A stretch of 62,000 nucleotides of DNA from Cryptomeria japonica (lineage: Eukaryota > Streptophyta > Pinopsida > Cupressales > Cupressaceae). The position numbers were made by a program, and so were the translations under genes. Shown in pieces: positions 61,501 to 62,000 of the stretch; position 1 is the stretch's first letter, and the number at the start of each line of letters is the position of its first letter. The stretch lies in the NCBI RefSeq assembly GCF_030272615.1, contig NC_081406.1, positions 235,643,922-235,705,921 of the forward strand, given 5' to 3'. The notes under the pieces were generated by a model. The model was not told the DNA's origin, made no database searches, and worked only from the letters and a program-made list of their open reading frames with translations.

Positions 61501-62000
61501 CAAAACAAAGAATTAAGAACTTTATCTTCTCTTCAAAAGGGTGAAAGCTAGAGAAAGGGTCATAGCTAGTGTCAAATTGGTGTACAAAGTCTAAAGCCTT
61601 TTTGTATGCCACCCACTTTTCCTTCCTCAGCTCTTGCTCATCTAAATCAAACTCATTCCTAATGATGTCTTCAGGAAACTGGAATTGGTGGGGTCTACCT
61701 CTACATATTGCCCTCTTTCTGAACATGTTGTTGAAGAAATCTTCAGGATTAGCACATCAGGATATTGCAGTTGACAAATGATACGGTTGAAGGAAATCTT
61801 CAAAACACTTCCAACCTCCTTTAATCATCACAAATTGGTGTTCTATGGTAACTGTAGGGAAAATGGTCCCTTTACCTCTGCCTATTAACTCTGCCTCTTG
61901 CACACCACCAATTTGCCTAAGGATCTCTGCAATTCCCACTTTAAGAGGGACCTGATTGGGCAACAAAAATGGAGTGCCTTTAAAGCCATATACTCTGAAA
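58572..62000 (-). repeat. 5' LTR of the giant element, partial
   Basis: Direct repeat of 44553 to about 47990, continuing past the window end. Inner border set by TGTTGTTCTC and the primer-binding site. Confidence 0.93.
59510..62000 (-). pseudogene. LTR-encoded protein of unknown function, copy 3 (partial, broken)
   Basis: C-terminal two thirds; the N-terminus is past the window. Enters at FRVYGFKG near 62000, then LLPNQVPLKVGIAEILRQIGG, AICRGRPHQFQFPEDIIRNEFDLDEQELRKEKW, KGKRKIQDVIDI and SPKKQRVGKE (possible bipartite nuclear localisation signal), AFMQFVWKQNIDRFNARC, WDIADALVLEAVRKET, then long coiled-coil-like helices and QEWT.-stop-YVVLDVE to VERDL-stop at 59510. Fewer lesions than copy 2: stops near 61757, 61193, 61050, 60803, 60371, 59597 and 59545, and few frameshifts. 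The TAA end is shared with copies 1 and 2. Confidence 0.82.

Larger units (their letters stand above)
44553..62000 (-). mobile_element. Giant-LTR Ty3/gypsy element (Tat-like), right end beyond the window
   Basis: 3' LTR 44553-51449 (6,897 bp), interior 51450-58571 with gag-pol, 5' LTR 58572 to past 62000. Primer-binding site at 58550-58567. A full copy would be about 21 kb. The second, archaeal-type RNase H in pol and a primer site of the TGGCGACTC...GGGGA class point to the Tat/Ogre branch. Both LTRs carry the same large ORF. The LTRs differ at about 4-5% over the first 240 bases by eye. Gag-pol has several stops and frameshifts and the protease active site is missing. Confidence 0.9.

Overview
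The window is repeat-only plant nuclear DNA. I see no host protein-coding gene, tRNA, rRNA or CRISPR array. Every recognisable coding stretch belongs to a retrotransposon: Ty1/copia, Ty3/gypsy chromovirus, Ty3/gypsy Tat-like with a second RNase H, or an L1-type LINE with RNase H. This mix marks a seed plant with a large genome. The very large, old, nested elements fit a gymnosperm best, but that is inference and the species cannot be named from the sequence.

Layout. 1-1305: minus-strand copia RT/RNase H remnant cut by the window edge. 2700-21364: full-length plus-strand copia element (1.05 kb LTRs, TSD CAAAA). Its integrase is split by a minus-strand chromovirus at 5546-17520 (1.59 kb LTRs, TSD CATGC). 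One chromovirus LTR is in turn split by a 4.1 kb solo LTR at 6809-10909 (TSD GGTGG) that carries a long open reading frame. 21940-29240: old plus-strand gypsy integrase split by a 6.46 kb minus-strand solo LTR at 22289-28743 (TSD GGTTG/AGTTG). 29240-31230: spacer, polypurine tract and LTR start of that old gypsy element. About 31275-34620: 5'-truncated LINE. 34778-35280: fragment of an unrecognised ORF. 35281-44552: LARD-like element with LTRs of about 4 kb and a 4.05 kb interior without genes. 44553-62000: most of a very large minus-strand gypsy element (6.9 kb LTR, 7.1 kb interior with gag-pol), running off the right edge and inserted in the LARD-like element's LTR.

The most interesting point is a family of giant LTRs that themselves contain a large sense-strand ORF. 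Two solo LTRs (6809-10909 and 22289-28743) and both LTRs of the 44553-62000 element carry related coding regions of about 765 to 1,205 codons. The protein has no domain I recognise. Its C-terminal half is rich in predicted coiled coil and it has a possible nuclear localisation signal. Three copies are broken by stops and frameshifts. The copy at 7702-9996 is open throughout. Because solo LTRs have the ORF inside the TG...CA ends, it lies within the LTR and not between pol and the LTR.

Divergence figures below are by-eye estimates from short stretches, not computed alignments.
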